DNA of 64,000 nt. Source: Verrucomicrobiaceae bacterium (GTDB lineage: Bacteria > Verrucomicrobiota > Verrucomicrobiia > Verrucomicrobiales > Verrucomicrobiaceae). Below are positions 43,396 to 52,138 of the stretch, one piece after another. The translations under genes were made by a program, and so were the position numbers. The notes below the pieces were generated by a model that was given only the letters and a program-made list of their open reading frames with translations, was not told the origin of the DNA and searched no databases. How positions within the stretch are numbered: the stretch's first letter is position 1; each line of letters starts with the position of its first letter. The stretch lies in the NCBI GenBank assembly GCA_016795465.1, contig JAEUHK010000066.1:19273-83272 (forward strand), given 5' to 3'.

Positions 43396-43872
43396 TTAAG
43401 GGGCGGGCGTGCGGATGCTGGTGAGCAGTCGCGGGCGGTAGGCGGTGAGCGTGAGCGAGGCTCCTGCGATCTCCGCGGGAGGGGATTGGGAGATGTTGAC
43501 CACGGCGGTGCAGGATGCGCTCTCCATGCTGACACCGGAGGTGACACTGGTGCCGTTTTCGATGAACGACGGACCTGTGCCGCCCGATGTGGTGCCGTAG
43601 ATCTGCGTCTGCAGGAGGGAATTTTGATCCTGGTCCGGCATGAGGGCAAAGACCTGCTGCCGTGAGAGGCCGAGCTGCCAAAGGCGCAGCATGTTCTCCT
43701 GATGATTCCGGGTCACAGCGACGCGGAAAGCGAGCTCCTCCTGCAGCATCGATGAAGCCGCGAGACTCACGGCGGCGGTGGCGCCGACGGCGAGAATGCT
43801 GGCGGCAGCGAGCACCTCGATGAGCGTGTAGCCGGCCTGGCGCAGAAGTTGAGCGGGCTGGTGAAGCGTCAT
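43396..43872 (-). CDS. Minor prepilin (GspI/PilV-like)
   Basis: A 158-residue prepilin. The leader LLRQAG precedes YTLIEVLAAASILAVGATAA, with Glu at +5 and the usual hydrophobic N-helix. Length and position between PilX-like and PilC-like genes fit PilV/GspI, which initiates pilus assembly. Its ATG overlaps the stop of the PilX-like gene by four bases (43869-43872). The C-terminal half is a Ser/Thr-rich beta region with a single Cys pair at most. Substrate or tip function is unknown. Confidence 0.8.
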   Translation of the reverse strand: MTLHQPAQLLRQAGYTLIEVLAAASILAVGATAAVSLAASSMLQEELAFRVAVTRNHQENMLRLWQLGLSRQQVFALMPDQDQNSLLQTQIYGTTSGGTGPSFIENGTSVTSGVSMESASCTAVVNISQSPPAEIAGASLTLTAYRPRLLTSIRTPAP

Positions 43873-45470
43873 GGGGTGAAGTAGTTCTCCTGCCAGGCAT
43901 CACGCGGCAGGAAGGTGGAGAACGCAGGACCGGCGGGAGCTGTCTGGCTCACGGAGGAATCCGTGTCCGGTGCGAAGAGCAGCCGGCTGGCGTTCGTGCC
44001 GCCCGTGGCACGGCGCTTGATGGTCCAGTTCGTCATCACGCCGCCGATGAAGCGGATGTTCCGGGTGACGTTTGATGGCACGTTGAAGAAGAGGCTTTGA
44101 TACTCGTTCACGAGCACGCAGCGCCAGCGGTAGTCACTGCCACTGAGCGGATCACTGACCCAGGTGAGCTCCACCGGGCGGCCCAGATCGTCCTGAAAGG
44201 CCAGCACATGGCGGCGTGCGTTCTCGCGTTCAAAGCGCACGTCACGTACCCACGGCCCGCGGGAGCCGCTGGGCATCACGGTGATGATGACGGGCTTCAA
44301 CGCGGCCGCGGCGGCGAACGCGGCGGCATTGCTCTGGCCCACGAACACGATCTGATCGACGACGCCGTAGATGCGCATGTTCTTCAAGTAGGCGGAGTCG
44401 AGCTTGATGAAGAGCACGCGTAGCTTTGGGCCGTAACCGGAGGGCCATCCGGGTGGTGTGTAAGTCGGCGTGGACTGCTCGGAGATCCAATAGGCCTCGG
44501 TGGCGGAATTGAACACGCCCGCGACGTCGATGGTGATGGTGTCGGTGCGGCCAGCGGTCTTTTCGCGGTCTTGGAAGTGCCACAGTGAATTGTCCGTGTT
44601 GTCCGCGTTCTTGATGACATTCAGCAGGCCTTCGTAACGACGGTCTCCGGAGCTGCTCACCGGGCCGGTGGTGCTGGGAACGGCGGAGAGATTCGATGGC
44701 AGCAGGTTCGTGCCGGTGCTGGCGGTGCCGTAGATGGGGTAGGGCAGGGTGGGCGGCGAGACGGCGGACTGGGACTGGATGTAGAGCGAATTGGTGCGGA
44801 AGGGCAGCTTCAGCGGGCTGGGCGTGCTGCTGACAAAGAGGGATGGCGGGTGCTTGATGATCGTGCGGCCCAGAACGGTCCAGTTGGCATGATGGCTTGA
44901 GGTTTCACGATAGATGTCGAGCTCCGTGGTGACACCATCAGGCTTACGATAGACATTGAAAAGATCTCCGCCGAGCACGGGCGGGAGTGTTTTGAGGAAA
45001 TGCCAGGAGGTGAAGTTGTCGATGTTCCCCGCGGTGCCGCTGGCCGGGCGGCTGAGACGCTCGGTGGAGAGGTAGGAGACAGCGGGGCGGAAGCCGGAGT
45101 AGTTGTAGGGAAAGACGGTCGTGAGGCCGCTGCCGACGGTGTTGGTGTTCGAGTAGATGTTGAGGTTCGACCAGCCATCGTAGGAGTTCACGCTGCCCAC
45201 GTTGCTTCCCAGCACGACGCTTTGATTGGAGGCGTAGGTGTTGTTCCGCAGGAAGTGCTTGTCATAGCTGAGCTCGCGCCCGAGCTGGCGGGAGCTTTCC
45301 AGTCCGATGCGGCGGCGGGCAATGTCCTCCATGTAGCTGACCTGCACCGCACGCACATTCATGAGTCCCACCCAGGCACTCACGAGCAGGCCGGCCACGA
45401 GCATCAGCATCAGCGCGGCGGCCATGAGGGCGCCGTTTTGCATGCGGAGGCTGTTGATCGTGATGCGCAT
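43869..45470 (-). CDS. Large PilX-like minor pilus component
   Basis: A 533-residue protein with an N-terminal MRITINSLRMQNGALMAAAL then a hydrophobic helix (LMLMLVAGLLVSAWVGL). PilX/GspK-type minor pilins often have this RxxxGxAL beginning without the standard Glu+5 site. The long remainder is rich in Ser, Thr, Asn and Tyr and predicted to be beta-structured, much larger than E. coli/Pseudomonas PilX (~200). Verrucomicrobial Verru_Chthon cassette A proteins are also large PilX-like proteins; membership is possible but not shown. It lies six bases after a GspJ-like prepilin gene and overlaps the PilV-like gene. Confidence 0.65.
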   Translation of the reverse strand: MRITINSLRMQNGALMAAALMLMLVAGLLVSAWVGLMNVRAVQVSYMEDIARRRIGLESSRQLGRELSYDKHFLRNNTYASNQSVVLGSNVGSVNSYDGWSNLNIYSNTNTVGSGLTTVFPYNYSGFRPAVSYLSTERLSRPASGTAGNIDNFTSWHFLKTLPPVLGGDLFNVYRKPDGVTTELDIYRETSSHHANWTVLGRTIIKHPPSLFVSSTPSPLKLPFRTNSLYIQSQSAVSPPTLPYPIYGTASTGTNLLPSNLSAVPSTTGPVSSSGDRRYEGLLNVIKNADNTDNSLWHFQDREKTAGRTDTITIDVAGVFNSATEAYWISEQSTPTYTPPGWPSGYGPKLRVLFIKLDSAYLKNMRIYGVVDQIVFVGQSNAAAFAAAAALKPVIITVMPSGSRGPWVRDVRFERENARRHVLAFQDDLGRPVELTWVSDPLSGSDYRWRCVLVNEYQSLFFNVPSNVTRNIRFIGGVMTNWTIKRRATGGTNASRLLFAPDTDSSVSQTAPAGPAFSTFLPRDAWQENYFTP

Positions 45471-45476
45471 GAAGGT

Positions 45477-46460
45477 TCAAAGACAGGGAAACATCGGCAC
45501 GGTGAACATGAAGGACGTGCGGCCGCCCATCTGGTTGTAGGCCTGTCGTGGATCACTCGAGGCAAAGGTGTTCGTGGCAGGACCGATGTTGCGAGCGCAG
45601 GGATCCGGCCACCAGATGAAGTAGAAGGGACGTTCGGCGGCCTGTTTGAAGCGGTCCGTGGTGGTGCCCTCACGCAGCGCGAGGCGTGCGGAACGCTCGA
45701 AAGTGACGAACAGCGGGGTGAAGCCATCCGTGGCCCAGACGCTGCCGTAGTTCGCCGCGGTGGCGTTCGGCTTGGAGGGCGGATAAAAGACCTCGTAGCT
45801 CCCGGCGAACACCAGCGTCGAGAAGGTGGTGGCCCCGGTGGGATCCGCATAGCGCTTCACCGAGGCATGGTAGCCAAGCGGTTCGGCCGAGGTGAATGGC
45901 ACGACGTCGATATCGTAGATGGCATTGACCTTCAGGTAGCCGGCAAACTTGCTGTAACCGAGGATGTAGATGCTGGCGTTTGGCGGCATCGAAACACCAT
46001 CATTGAGCGGATTGCGGTAGTCACGGTAGAGCGTGGAAGGGCCTCCGGTGGCGATCAAATGGGCGCGGAATGCCTGCGGCGTGTCGAGCTCTCCATGCGT
46101 TGTGGGATCGTAAGCGATGATGGAGGGCTTGTAGGTGTTCGCTGTGTCCCGTCCGAGGCAGTAAACCGCCGTGGCGCTCGTCGTGTCCGAGATGAACGCC
46201 TCGCGCAGTTCTTCAGCCCGTGACAAGCCGGTGAAATTCGGTGCCACGGGCGTGTCAAACGTGCTGGAGGCGCTGCCGTAGAAGGCTGACATGGCAGTCG
46301 TGCCGAGGTTCACCGTGACGACCGAGGACAGACGCGGCTGGTTCTTCACGATGGTCCCGTAAGTGACCACCGCGCCACCCAGCACGATGGCAGACAGCGC
46401 CACGACGAGCAGCAGCTCGACCGAGGTGAATCCACGTGGCGCTGGCAGCGGTGATTTCAT
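45477..46460 (-). CDS. Minor prepilin (GspJ/PilW-like)
   Basis: A 327-residue prepilin with the cleavage region PLPAPRG followed by FTSVELLLVVALSAIVLGGA (Glu at +5 of the mature form). Length and a long beta-rich C-terminal part fit PilW/GspJ. The ATG overlaps the stop of the PilP-like gene (ATGA, 46457-46460). The C-terminus ends RTSFMFTVPMFPCL, with a terminal Cys-Leu that is unusual. With the PilV- and PilX-like genes it forms a three-gene minor-pilin set, which normally primes pilus formation or caps the pseudopilus. Confidence 0.8.
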   Translation of the reverse strand: MKSPLPAPRGFTSVELLLVVALSAIVLGGAVVTYGTIVKNQPRLSSVVTVNLGTTAMSAFYGSASSTFDTPVAPNFTGLSRAEELREAFISDTTSATAVYCLGRDTANTYKPSIIAYDPTTHGELDTPQAFRAHLIATGGPSTLYRDYRNPLNDGVSMPPNASIYILGYSKFAGYLKVNAIYDIDVVPFTSAEPLGYHASVKRYADPTGATTFSTLVFAGSYEVFYPPSKPNATAANYGSVWATDGFTPLFVTFERSARLALREGTTTDRFKQAAERPFYFIWWPDPCARNIGPATNTFASSDPRQAYNQMGGRTSFMFTVPMFPCL

Positions 46461-47230
46461 TTGGCCGCGGGCACAGGATTGCCAAAGAGCATGCGCACGG
46501 CGGATTCGATGCCAGGAGCCGTGGAGGAGGGAGCAGGTGTGGCCGGCTGCTCAGGTTGGGCAGGAGTCGTGGCTGGCGGAGCCTGACGGTCCGGGATCGC
46601 AGCCTTGGTCAAAGGCTGCGAGGAGCTGGGCTGCCCATTCTTCAGGAGCATGCCACCTCCACGTGCGATCTTGCCCGTGGCTCCCTGTCCGCCAAACAGC
46701 TTGTACTTCACCTCGGGGGAGATGTTGATCGGGATGAGCATGCCTTTGGGCGGCAGGCCCGTGGCTTCTTTTTCCTGCCAGGCGAGTTCAATGAACTGCG
46801 GTGTGATGTTCCGAACGTTCAACTGCACCTGCTGGTCCTGAAACACCGGCGGCACGATGATGCCGGGCTCCAGCATGAGGTCACCGAGCATGACCTTCAT
46901 CTTGCCATCGGGCCTCAAGCTGGCGCCAACGACCGGGAGCTTCGCCAGGACATCACGCACACGGTTTTCTTCCGTGTCCTCAGGGGCGTTGCGTGCATTC
47001 GCCTCCAAGGCGGACTCGAAAGGATTGTTCTCCTCGGGTTTCACGCGTTCCGGCGTTTTTTCATCGGGCAGCACGAGCTGGTATTGCACGCGTCCTTCCT
47101 TCTCCTCGCCTTCCACTGGAGGAGCTTCCTGGGCAAAAGAGGCCAAGGGCGCAAAACTCATCGCGAGCACCAAGGCTGCGATGAGGCGCGGAAGACGGGC
47201 TGGCAGGGTAAAAGCGGTTTTCAGGGTCAT
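46457..47230 (-). CDS. PilP/GspC-like periplasmic alignment protein
   Basis: A 257-residue protein with a signal peptide (LPRLIAALVLAMSFAPLASFA, cleavage before QEAP). The middle (~95-180) has a small beta domain: GASLRPDGKMKVMLGDLMLE, then VFQDQQVQLNVRNITPQFIE. That is the pattern of PilP/GspC homology regions that contact the secretin N-domain. The C-terminal third is Pro/Ala/Gln-rich and disordered. Position between PilO-like and prepilin genes supports PilP. It overlaps the PilO-like stop by four bases. Direct family recognition is weaker than the context. Confidence 0.6.
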   Translation of the reverse strand: MTLKTAFTLPARLPRLIAALVLAMSFAPLASFAQEAPPVEGEEKEGRVQYQLVLPDEKTPERVKPEENNPFESALEANARNAPEDTEENRVRDVLAKLPVVGASLRPDGKMKVMLGDLMLEPGIIVPPVFQDQQVQLNVRNITPQFIELAWQEKEATGLPPKGMLIPINISPEVKYKLFGGQGATGKIARGGGMLLKNGQPSSSQPLTKAAIPDRQAPPATTPAQPEQPATPAPSSTAPGIESAVRMLFGNPVPAAK

Positions 47231-47823
47231 GACTTCTTCTCCTTGTCATTAGGTTTCGCGGCGGGCTTGGCGGGGGCGACGGCTTTGAGGTCGAAAATAG
47301 GGGTCTCGAAGGTCACATCGAGTTTCAACTGCCGTGCGGTGCTGCCACCGGCCACCTGGACGGCCTTCATGCGGGCCAGCGGGAGGCGGCGCTCGATATC
47401 GCCGAACCAGTTGAGCACCTTGGCAAACTCGTCTTCGATGGCGAGGGTGGTGAGGACGGATCTCGGGATGATCTTGTTGGTGTTCGAGGCCTTGGGCTCG
47501 TCCTTGTTCTGGCGGATGAGAGTGATGCCGCCCTCACGCAGGCTGAGCTCGATGGTTTGCTTCACTTCCTGCTGTGTCTGGATCTTGTCCACGGCAGGAA
47601 GCCATGAGCGGAGGAAGCGGCGGAGTTCCTCGGTCTCCGTTTTGATCACGGCAGTCTTGATCTCCGCGGTGGAGCGCTCCGTCTCGGCGTTGGCAGCGGC
47701 CGTTTCGGCATCCTCCGCCTCCTGGCGCATGGCGGTGACTTTTTGGTGCACGATCTGCGCCACATAGACAATGACGCCGATGAAGGCCATCAGCACAAAG
47801 CAGGCGATTTGTTTGGGATTCAT
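47227..47823 (-). CDS. PilO/GspM-like inner-membrane alignment protein
   Basis: A 198-residue protein with a membrane anchor at about 5-25 (IACFVLMAFIGVIVYVAQIV) and a coiled coil to ~75 (Glu/Ala/Thr-rich heptads). A ferredoxin-like domain at ~85-180 then follows (TIELSLREGGITLIRQ, VLNWFGDIERRLPLARMKAV). This is the PilO layout. PilN/PilO heterodimers link cytoplasmic PilM to periplasmic PilP and the secretin. The tail is Lys/Pro-rich (KPAAKPNDKEKKS). It follows the PilN-like gene by 18 bases. Confidence 0.7.
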   Translation of the reverse strand: MNPKQIACFVLMAFIGVIVYVAQIVHQKVTAMRQEAEDAETAAANAETERSTAEIKTAVIKTETEELRRFLRSWLPAVDKIQTQQEVKQTIELSLREGGITLIRQNKDEPKASNTNKIIPRSVLTTLAIEDEFAKVLNWFGDIERRLPLARMKAVQVAGGSTARQLKLDVTFETPIFDLKAVAPAKPAAKPNDKEKKS

Positions 47824-47841
47824 ACGAGATGGGAAGGTGGT

Positions 47842-48396
47842 TTACTGGGCGGAGCGGACGAGCGTCGAACGGTATTCGATGTTGTCCTCGGTCTTGTTCT
47901 GCTGCGCTGAGAGGCTGCGGTATTGAAGCTGGCCGAGGGCGTTTTCGATGTTCATGACCTCCATGGTGGCATTCACGCCGGAGACTTTGAGGCTCAGGGC
48001 GATGTTTGCTGCCACGTCCTCGTCACGCTCCAGGCTCAAGGTGCCGAGGCGTGTCTCCGCGGCGACGGCGCGGGCTATTTTCACGACGATGGGCTGGATG
48101 TTGCGGGCACCTTCCATCCACTGCGCGACGGCTTCGGCCTTCTTGGATTCGGCCTCCAGTTCGGCGAATTCGGAGTTCAATGAGTCGCGCTCGCCTTCGA
48201 TGCGCGCCTTGCGTTCATCCGCCTCCACTTTCTGGCGTTTCGCCTTCTGAAAGGCGAAGTAGTCCATCGTCATCATGTAGGCGCTGCCGACGACGGCGAC
48301 GTAGAAGAGGATGGGGATGAAGCGGAAGGTGGATGGAAGCCGCCGCGCGGCATCCGTTCGGGGTGTCTTGAAGTCGTGGCAGAGGTAATCAGTCAT
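47842..48396 (-). CDS. PilN/GspL-C-like inner-membrane alignment protein
   Basis: A 184-residue protein. A cytoplasmic N-terminal tail of ~25 residues (MTDYLCHDFKTPRTDAARRL) precedes one membrane helix at ~27-45 (ILFYVAVVGSAYMMTMDY), a charged coiled coil (~50-100) and a small ferredoxin-like domain (~110-170). PilN has the same order, with a short N-terminal peptide that docks into PilM. The neighbouring PilM-like and PilO-like genes fit. It ends 18 bases before the PilO-like gene. Confidence 0.7.
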   Translation of the reverse strand: MTDYLCHDFKTPRTDAARRLPSTFRFIPILFYVAVVGSAYMMTMDYFAFQKAKRQKVEADERKARIEGERDSLNSEFAELEAESKKAEAVAQWMEGARNIQPIVVKIARAVAAETRLGTLSLERDEDVAANIALSLKVSGVNATMEVMNIENALGQLQYRSLSAQQNKTEDNIEYRSTLVRSAQ

Positions 48397-48429
48397 GGGA
48401 TGCGGACGTGACAGGTTTCAATGTGTGGA

Positions 48430-49299
48430 TCAGTGCTCGCCGAGGATGGTCCAGAGCAGGTCGTCCTGGGTGAGATCGACCGCGCCGACACGCTCGAGAT
48501 GGACCATGATCTCGGAGCGGAACTTTCCATCATTGCCATCGCTCACGAAGTACACCGGGCTGCCCTGGGGAACTTTGGCGATGAGCGGGCTGATGATCTG
48601 GAGCGAGGTGTCAACCGCCTCCGGGCCCAGACCGCTACGGCAGCGGATGTCCTTCCACTGGCCATCCTGCTGCACGAGGACGCCGATGGAGCCCTCGCAG
48701 GCGACGATGAGGATGAAGTTTGGCGGCGTGCCGGTGTCTGCGACACGCGAGATGCTGAGCACCGCGTGCTCCAGGAGGGCAAACAGGCCGCAGCAGACGC
48801 GTGCCGGGCGCAGTTGCACGGTCCTGAGGAGATCCTCGGTGACCTTTACCATGCTCTCCTCGACGGCGAGGAGCAGGGAGGCGGTTGTTTCCGGATGATG
48901 GCAGACGGCGTAGCGCTTGCCACGGTCATACTTCGGACCCAGCACGGCACGTGGATTCGTGCGGAGGAGCGAGACGCAGTTGTCACCGCGCATCAGATTG
49001 TTCTCGAGGCTGATGATGAAGCGGTGGTTCACGGAGAGGCCGCACCAGCCGCCCTCGGACATGGCACGCCATTCCTCGCCGCGCTGTGGCGTCACATCGG
49101 AGAATTCGCCATCCATGACGCCGCCATCCTCGAGCTTGCCTTTTTTGTTCATGCCACGCCAGCTCGTCTGGTTGCGTGAGACGTTCAGGAGCACGGATTT
49201 GCGGCCGTCAAAGCGCTGGCGCCATGGCACGGCTGAATCGTCCGCATCCGGTTTGAACGCGGCGAACGACAATACAGATTTGATTTCATCCAACAGCAT
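48430..49299 (-). CDS. PilM-like cytoplasmic protein (divergent)
   Basis: A 289-residue soluble protein without membrane segments. By position (after the ATPase and before PilN/PilO/PilP-like genes) it should be PilM or the GspL cytoplasmic domain, actin-like proteins. Sequence support is limited: a phosphate-loop-like FILIVACEGSIGVLVQQDGQ near residue 185 and an SLLLAVEESMVKVTEDLL helix are compatible with an actin fold. It is shorter than PilM (~350). The start overlaps the 3' end of the PilT-like gene by 14 bases, implying coupled translation. Confidence 0.55.
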   Translation of the reverse strand: MLLDEIKSVLSFAAFKPDADDSAVPWRQRFDGRKSVLLNVSRNQTSWRGMNKKGKLEDGGVMDGEFSDVTPQRGEEWRAMSEGGWCGLSVNHRFIISLENNLMRGDNCVSLLRTNPRAVLGPKYDRGKRYAVCHHPETTASLLLAVEESMVKVTEDLLRTVQLRPARVCCGLFALLEHAVLSISRVADTGTPPNFILIVACEGSIGVLVQQDGQWKDIRCRSGLGPEAVDTSLQIISPLIAKVPQGSPVYFVSDGNDGKFRSEIMVHLERVGAVDLTQDDLLWTILGEH

Positions 49300-50350
49300 A
49301 AATAGAGGTCAGTTGTTCTTTGGAAAGGAAGTCGTACACCTCATGCTCGGTGTAGCCGGTTTTGCGGGTGCTGGAGGGCTTCCAGCCATCGGCCATGCGC
49401 ATCTGGAGGCAGCGGTCAAAGCTCTGCATGCCGCGGGTGAAGCCGGCCTCGAGCTCCTGCTCGAGGTTCTTGAACTCCCCGCGGCGGATCATTCCGCAGA
49501 CGGAGTCGTAGGGCAGCAGCAGTTCGTGAATGGGAAAGCGCTTTCCACGCTGCTCATCGAAGAGAAGGCGCTGGCAGAGGATGCCGCGGATGGAATCGGC
49601 AAATGATAGCATGGCGTTTTCCATGCGATCTGATGGCATCAGCTTCAGGAAGCGCTGCACCGTCTGCGCAGCGGAGGAGGTGTGCAGGGTGGCCACGACG
49701 ACGTGGCCAGTCTCCGCAGCCTGGAGGGCGATTTCGGCCGTCTCGCCATCTCGAATCTCACCCACGAGGATGACATCCGGTGCCTGACGAAGGGCGGCGC
49801 GGAGAGATTTGTTGAAGTCGAGCTCGTCGGAGCCGATCTCACGCTGGGAGACGAGGGAAGGGATGCCGGCGGGGTAAATGTACTCGATGGGATCCTCAAA
49901 GGTGAGCACATGTTCCTGGCGTCGTTTGGCCCGCTCCAGGATGAGTGATGCGATGGTGGTCGATTTACCGGAGCCCGTGCCGCCGCAGACGAGGAAGAGG
50001 CCGTTTTTGGCCTCCAGGAAAGCTTTGATGGCGGGCGGGGGAACGTTGAGCTTGCTGATGTCCGGAATCTGCTCGGGCAGCAGACGCATGACCCAGCGTG
50101 GGCGGCCGCGGGTGACCATGCGGTTCACACGGTAGCGGCGTGGGCCGAGCTGCAGCGCGTAGTCGATGCAACCAGCTGTGAACTCCAGCGGGCGCTCCGG
50201 CTGGTAGATGAAGGAGTCAAAGAAGATCTTGCCGTTGCGCTTGTAGGTGAGCGGCTCCCATGGCGTGATGTAAAAGTCGCTCACGCCCGCATCCTTCGAG
50301 AGGTGAAGCATGCGGTATCCGAGCTGGCTGCGTTCGTGGATGTCTTCCAT
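49286..50350 (-). CDS. PilT/PilU-type hexameric ATPase
   Basis: A 354-residue secretion ATPase. The N-terminal PAS-like domain (~10-95) includes SDFYITPWEPLTYKRNGKIF. Walker A is GGTGSGKST (123-131), followed by the Asp-box region (LTFEDPIEYIYP), Walker B (VILVGEIRDGETAEIALQAA) and the His-box (TGHVVVATLHTSSAAQTVQR). Length and the lack of a GspE N1 domain or tetracysteine zinc motif place it with PilT/PilU rather than PilB/GspE. PilT normally powers pilus retraction, so as the only ATPase here it must be bidirectional or work with a PilB encoded elsewhere. It is the second gene of the operon, after the pilin-like gene. Confidence 0.9.
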   Translation of the reverse strand: MEDIHERSQLGYRMLHLSKDAGVSDFYITPWEPLTYKRNGKIFFDSFIYQPERPLEFTAGCIDYALQLGPRRYRVNRMVTRGRPRWVMRLLPEQIPDISKLNVPPPAIKAFLEAKNGLFLVCGGTGSGKSTTIASLILERAKRRQEHVLTFEDPIEYIYPAGIPSLVSQREIGSDELDFNKSLRAALRQAPDVILVGEIRDGETAEIALQAAETGHVVVATLHTSSAAQTVQRFLKLMPSDRMENAMLSFADSIRGILCQRLLFDEQRGKRFPIHELLLPYDSVCGMIRRGEFKNLEQELEAGFTRGMQSFDRCLQMRMADGWKPSSTRKTGYTEHEVYDFLSKEQLTSIYAVG

Positions 50351-50365
50351 GAGGTGGTGCGAGGT

Positions 50366-51952
50366 TCAGCGGTTGCTTTTGAATCGGGCGCGAAGCTCCG
50401 CGCGGGCCGAGGAGCCCTCGAAAACGAGGAACTGGTTGCCCTGCACGACCCCGGCGCCGGGATCGAGCGTGGCCCAGGAGAGCTCCAGCGTGTATTCGAC
50501 GCCGTCGATGGTGACGCGGGCATCAGTCGTGGGGCTCTTGAGCTCGACGATGTCGGCACTGGCAAGGCGGTCACTGGTGTTCTCCGTGGAGATGAGGCCC
50601 AGATTGATGTGCGTGGTGATGGACTGCGAGGGCTGCGTGAGCCCGAGATTCATCGTCAGGGTGACACCGGAGGCCTCGCTGTCATAGAAAGTGGTTCCGT
50701 TGAGCATCACGAGGTCACCGAGCTTGAACCAGGTGTTCGGCGTGATGGTGGAGAATGGCTCGCGGGTGAAGGTGAGCACGTTTTCGACGCCCGCGTCGAG
50801 ATACTGGCCGTTGCCAAGGTCGAGCTTGGTGTTGCCATGCTTGAACGTGGAGGTGTTGGCTCCATTTTGAACTGTCGTGACCAGATTGGTGCCACCCGTG
50901 GCATTGCCCCAACTGCCTACGCTCGTGCCACTGAATCCCGCAGTAAGCCGGTAGTAGGTTTGCGAGTTGGTCGGGCTCGTGTTGTAGGCCGTCGGATTCG
51001 TGGTCTCGTTTCGGGCCTGAATGGTCATGGGCGGTGTTACCGGGCCGTAGGAGCCGCCGGCAAAGAAGGTCCAGGACCCGCCATTGATGCGGATCATGAG
51101 TTTCGAGTCTGTCGAAGGCGCACCGTTGGCACTGATGGTGACTGTGTTGGGGAAGGCGCTGAAGGCATAGGTCCCTCCTGCAGGAGTGATCGTCGGAGCG
51201 GGGAGATTGACCGCAGGTGAGCCTCCTCCGCCGCCACCTCCACCACCGCCGCCACCACCACCGCCGCCGCCACCACCACCGCCAGGGCCGCCAGAAGGGG
51301 CTGATTCTCCCGGATTGAAGCCGGAAGTGGAGCCGCTTTCGTTGACGGTGGTCGGCGAGAGTGAGGAGCCCGTGGGATCTCGGGTTTGCGAGGTCCATAC
51401 CCAGCCGGAGGTGTTGTTGTATTTCTTGGCGGCGCTTTTGCGGGTCTCAGTGCCGTAATCGGTCGCGGCCAGGGCAGGATCGAGAAGAAACTCAGACACT
51501 GCGGTGCCAGTCGAGGCTGTCGTGAGTTCAAAACGCTGCTTGGAGCGGTTCCACGCTGCTCGGACTTCCTCGTTTGGGCTGCGCTTCGTAGTCATTCGCG
51601 CACGCAGGCGCGTATCTACGAGCCGGCCGGATGCCATGCCTGGATGCTGCTTCCATTCAGCCTGTGGACGCACGCGTTTCATCTTGTCGATCACTGCTTG
51701 TGGACTCGTCAGCCCTCCCAAGTCCCCACCGTCGGCGATGTAGAGGGCCACCATCTGATTTAAAGTGGCCACGTCAGACTCGAGTTTGGCTGCCGGAACC
51801 TTCCCATTGCTCGATGACATGTAGGAAACGGCGACGGTGACTAGAACTCCGATGATCGAGACCATCATGAGCAGCTCCACCAACGAAAAAGCCGCTGAGA
51901 AGCGCTCGTTGGAGCGCCTCCGGCTGACTTGAATGGAGGGGAGAGAAAACAT
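50366..51952 (-). CDS. Large prepilin-like protein with poly-Gly hinge
   Basis: A 528-residue protein (from the ATG at 51952). Near its start it has a prepilin region, RRRSNERFSAA then FSLVELLMMVSIIGVLVTVA, with Ala instead of the usual Gly before the cleavage site. A GspG-like domain continues to ~100. A linker then leads to a run of 21 glycines encoded by GGC/GGT/GGA codons (51221-51283). The C-terminal ~280 residues are a beta-rich domain that may be of the choice-of-anchor kind (NVLTFTREPFSTITPNTWFK, then LGDLVMLNGTTFYD). The ATG at 51952 is preferred over upstream GTG 51982 and ATG 51973, because those lie inside a strong promoter match. It heads the operon and may be the major or a modified surface pilin. 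Confidence 0.75.
   Translation of the reverse strand: MFSLPSIQVSRRRSNERFSAAFSLVELLMMVSIIGVLVTVAVSYMSSSNGKVPAAKLESDVATLNQMVALYIADGGDLGGLTSPQAVIDKMKRVRPQAEWKQHPGMASGRLVDTRLRARMTTKRSPNEEVRAAWNRSKQRFELTTASTGTAVSEFLLDPALAATDYGTETRKSAAKKYNNTSGWVWTSQTRDPTGSSLSPTTVNESGSTSGFNPGESAPSGGPGGGGGGGGGGGGGGGGGGGGGSPAVNLPAPTITPAGGTYAFSAFPNTVTISANGAPSTDSKLMIRINGGSWTFFAGGSYGPVTPPMTIQARNETTNPTAYNTSPTNSQTYYRLTAGFSGTSVGSWGNATGGTNLVTTVQNGANTSTFKHGNTKLDLGNGQYLDAGVENVLTFTREPFSTITPNTWFKLGDLVMLNGTTFYDSEASGVTLTMNLGLTQPSQSITTHINLGLISTENTSDRLASADIVELKSPTTDARVTIDGVEYTLELSWATLDPGAGVVQGNQFLVFEGSSARAELRARFKSNR
51221..51283 (-). repeat. 63-bp trinucleotide run encoding 21 glycines
   Basis: A pure GGN run (minus strand) inside the large prepilin-like gene. 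The length is a multiple of three, so changes in copy number would alter hinge length without shifting frame. Confidence 0.85.
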
Positions 51953-51961
51953 CGCATGTTT

Positions 51962-51990
51962 ATTAAATATCATAAAAGACACAATTTCAA
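51962..51990 (-). promoter_or_regulatory. Strong promoter for the pilus operon
   Basis: On the minus strand TTGAAA and TTTAAT are separated by 17 bases, a five-of-six match in each hexamer. The expected transcript start (51953-51956) is one to four bases before the ATG at 51952, implying an almost leaderless mRNA. Confidence 0.65.
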
Positions 51991-52099
51991 TTAAAGAATC
52001 TGGAAATTATGATAATGCTATTGGTAGCGGTTTTTAGCCACCAGCGGCTCGAAAGTCAGTCGCTCTTTATTTTTTTGTTCCAATAGCCATAAATATTGT

Positions 52100-52128
52100 T
52101 TGAGCTTATTTGAGCGTTTGATTATAAT
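52100..52128 (+). promoter_or_regulatory. Promoter for the secretin gene
   Basis: TTGAGC and a perfect TATAAT are separated by 17 bases. The expected transcript start near 52135 is about four bases before the ATG (52139), so this mRNA is nearly leaderless as well. TTTGAGC is directly repeated 11 bases apart (52099, 52110). Confidence 0.65.
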
Positions 52129-52138
52129 TGTGATAATT

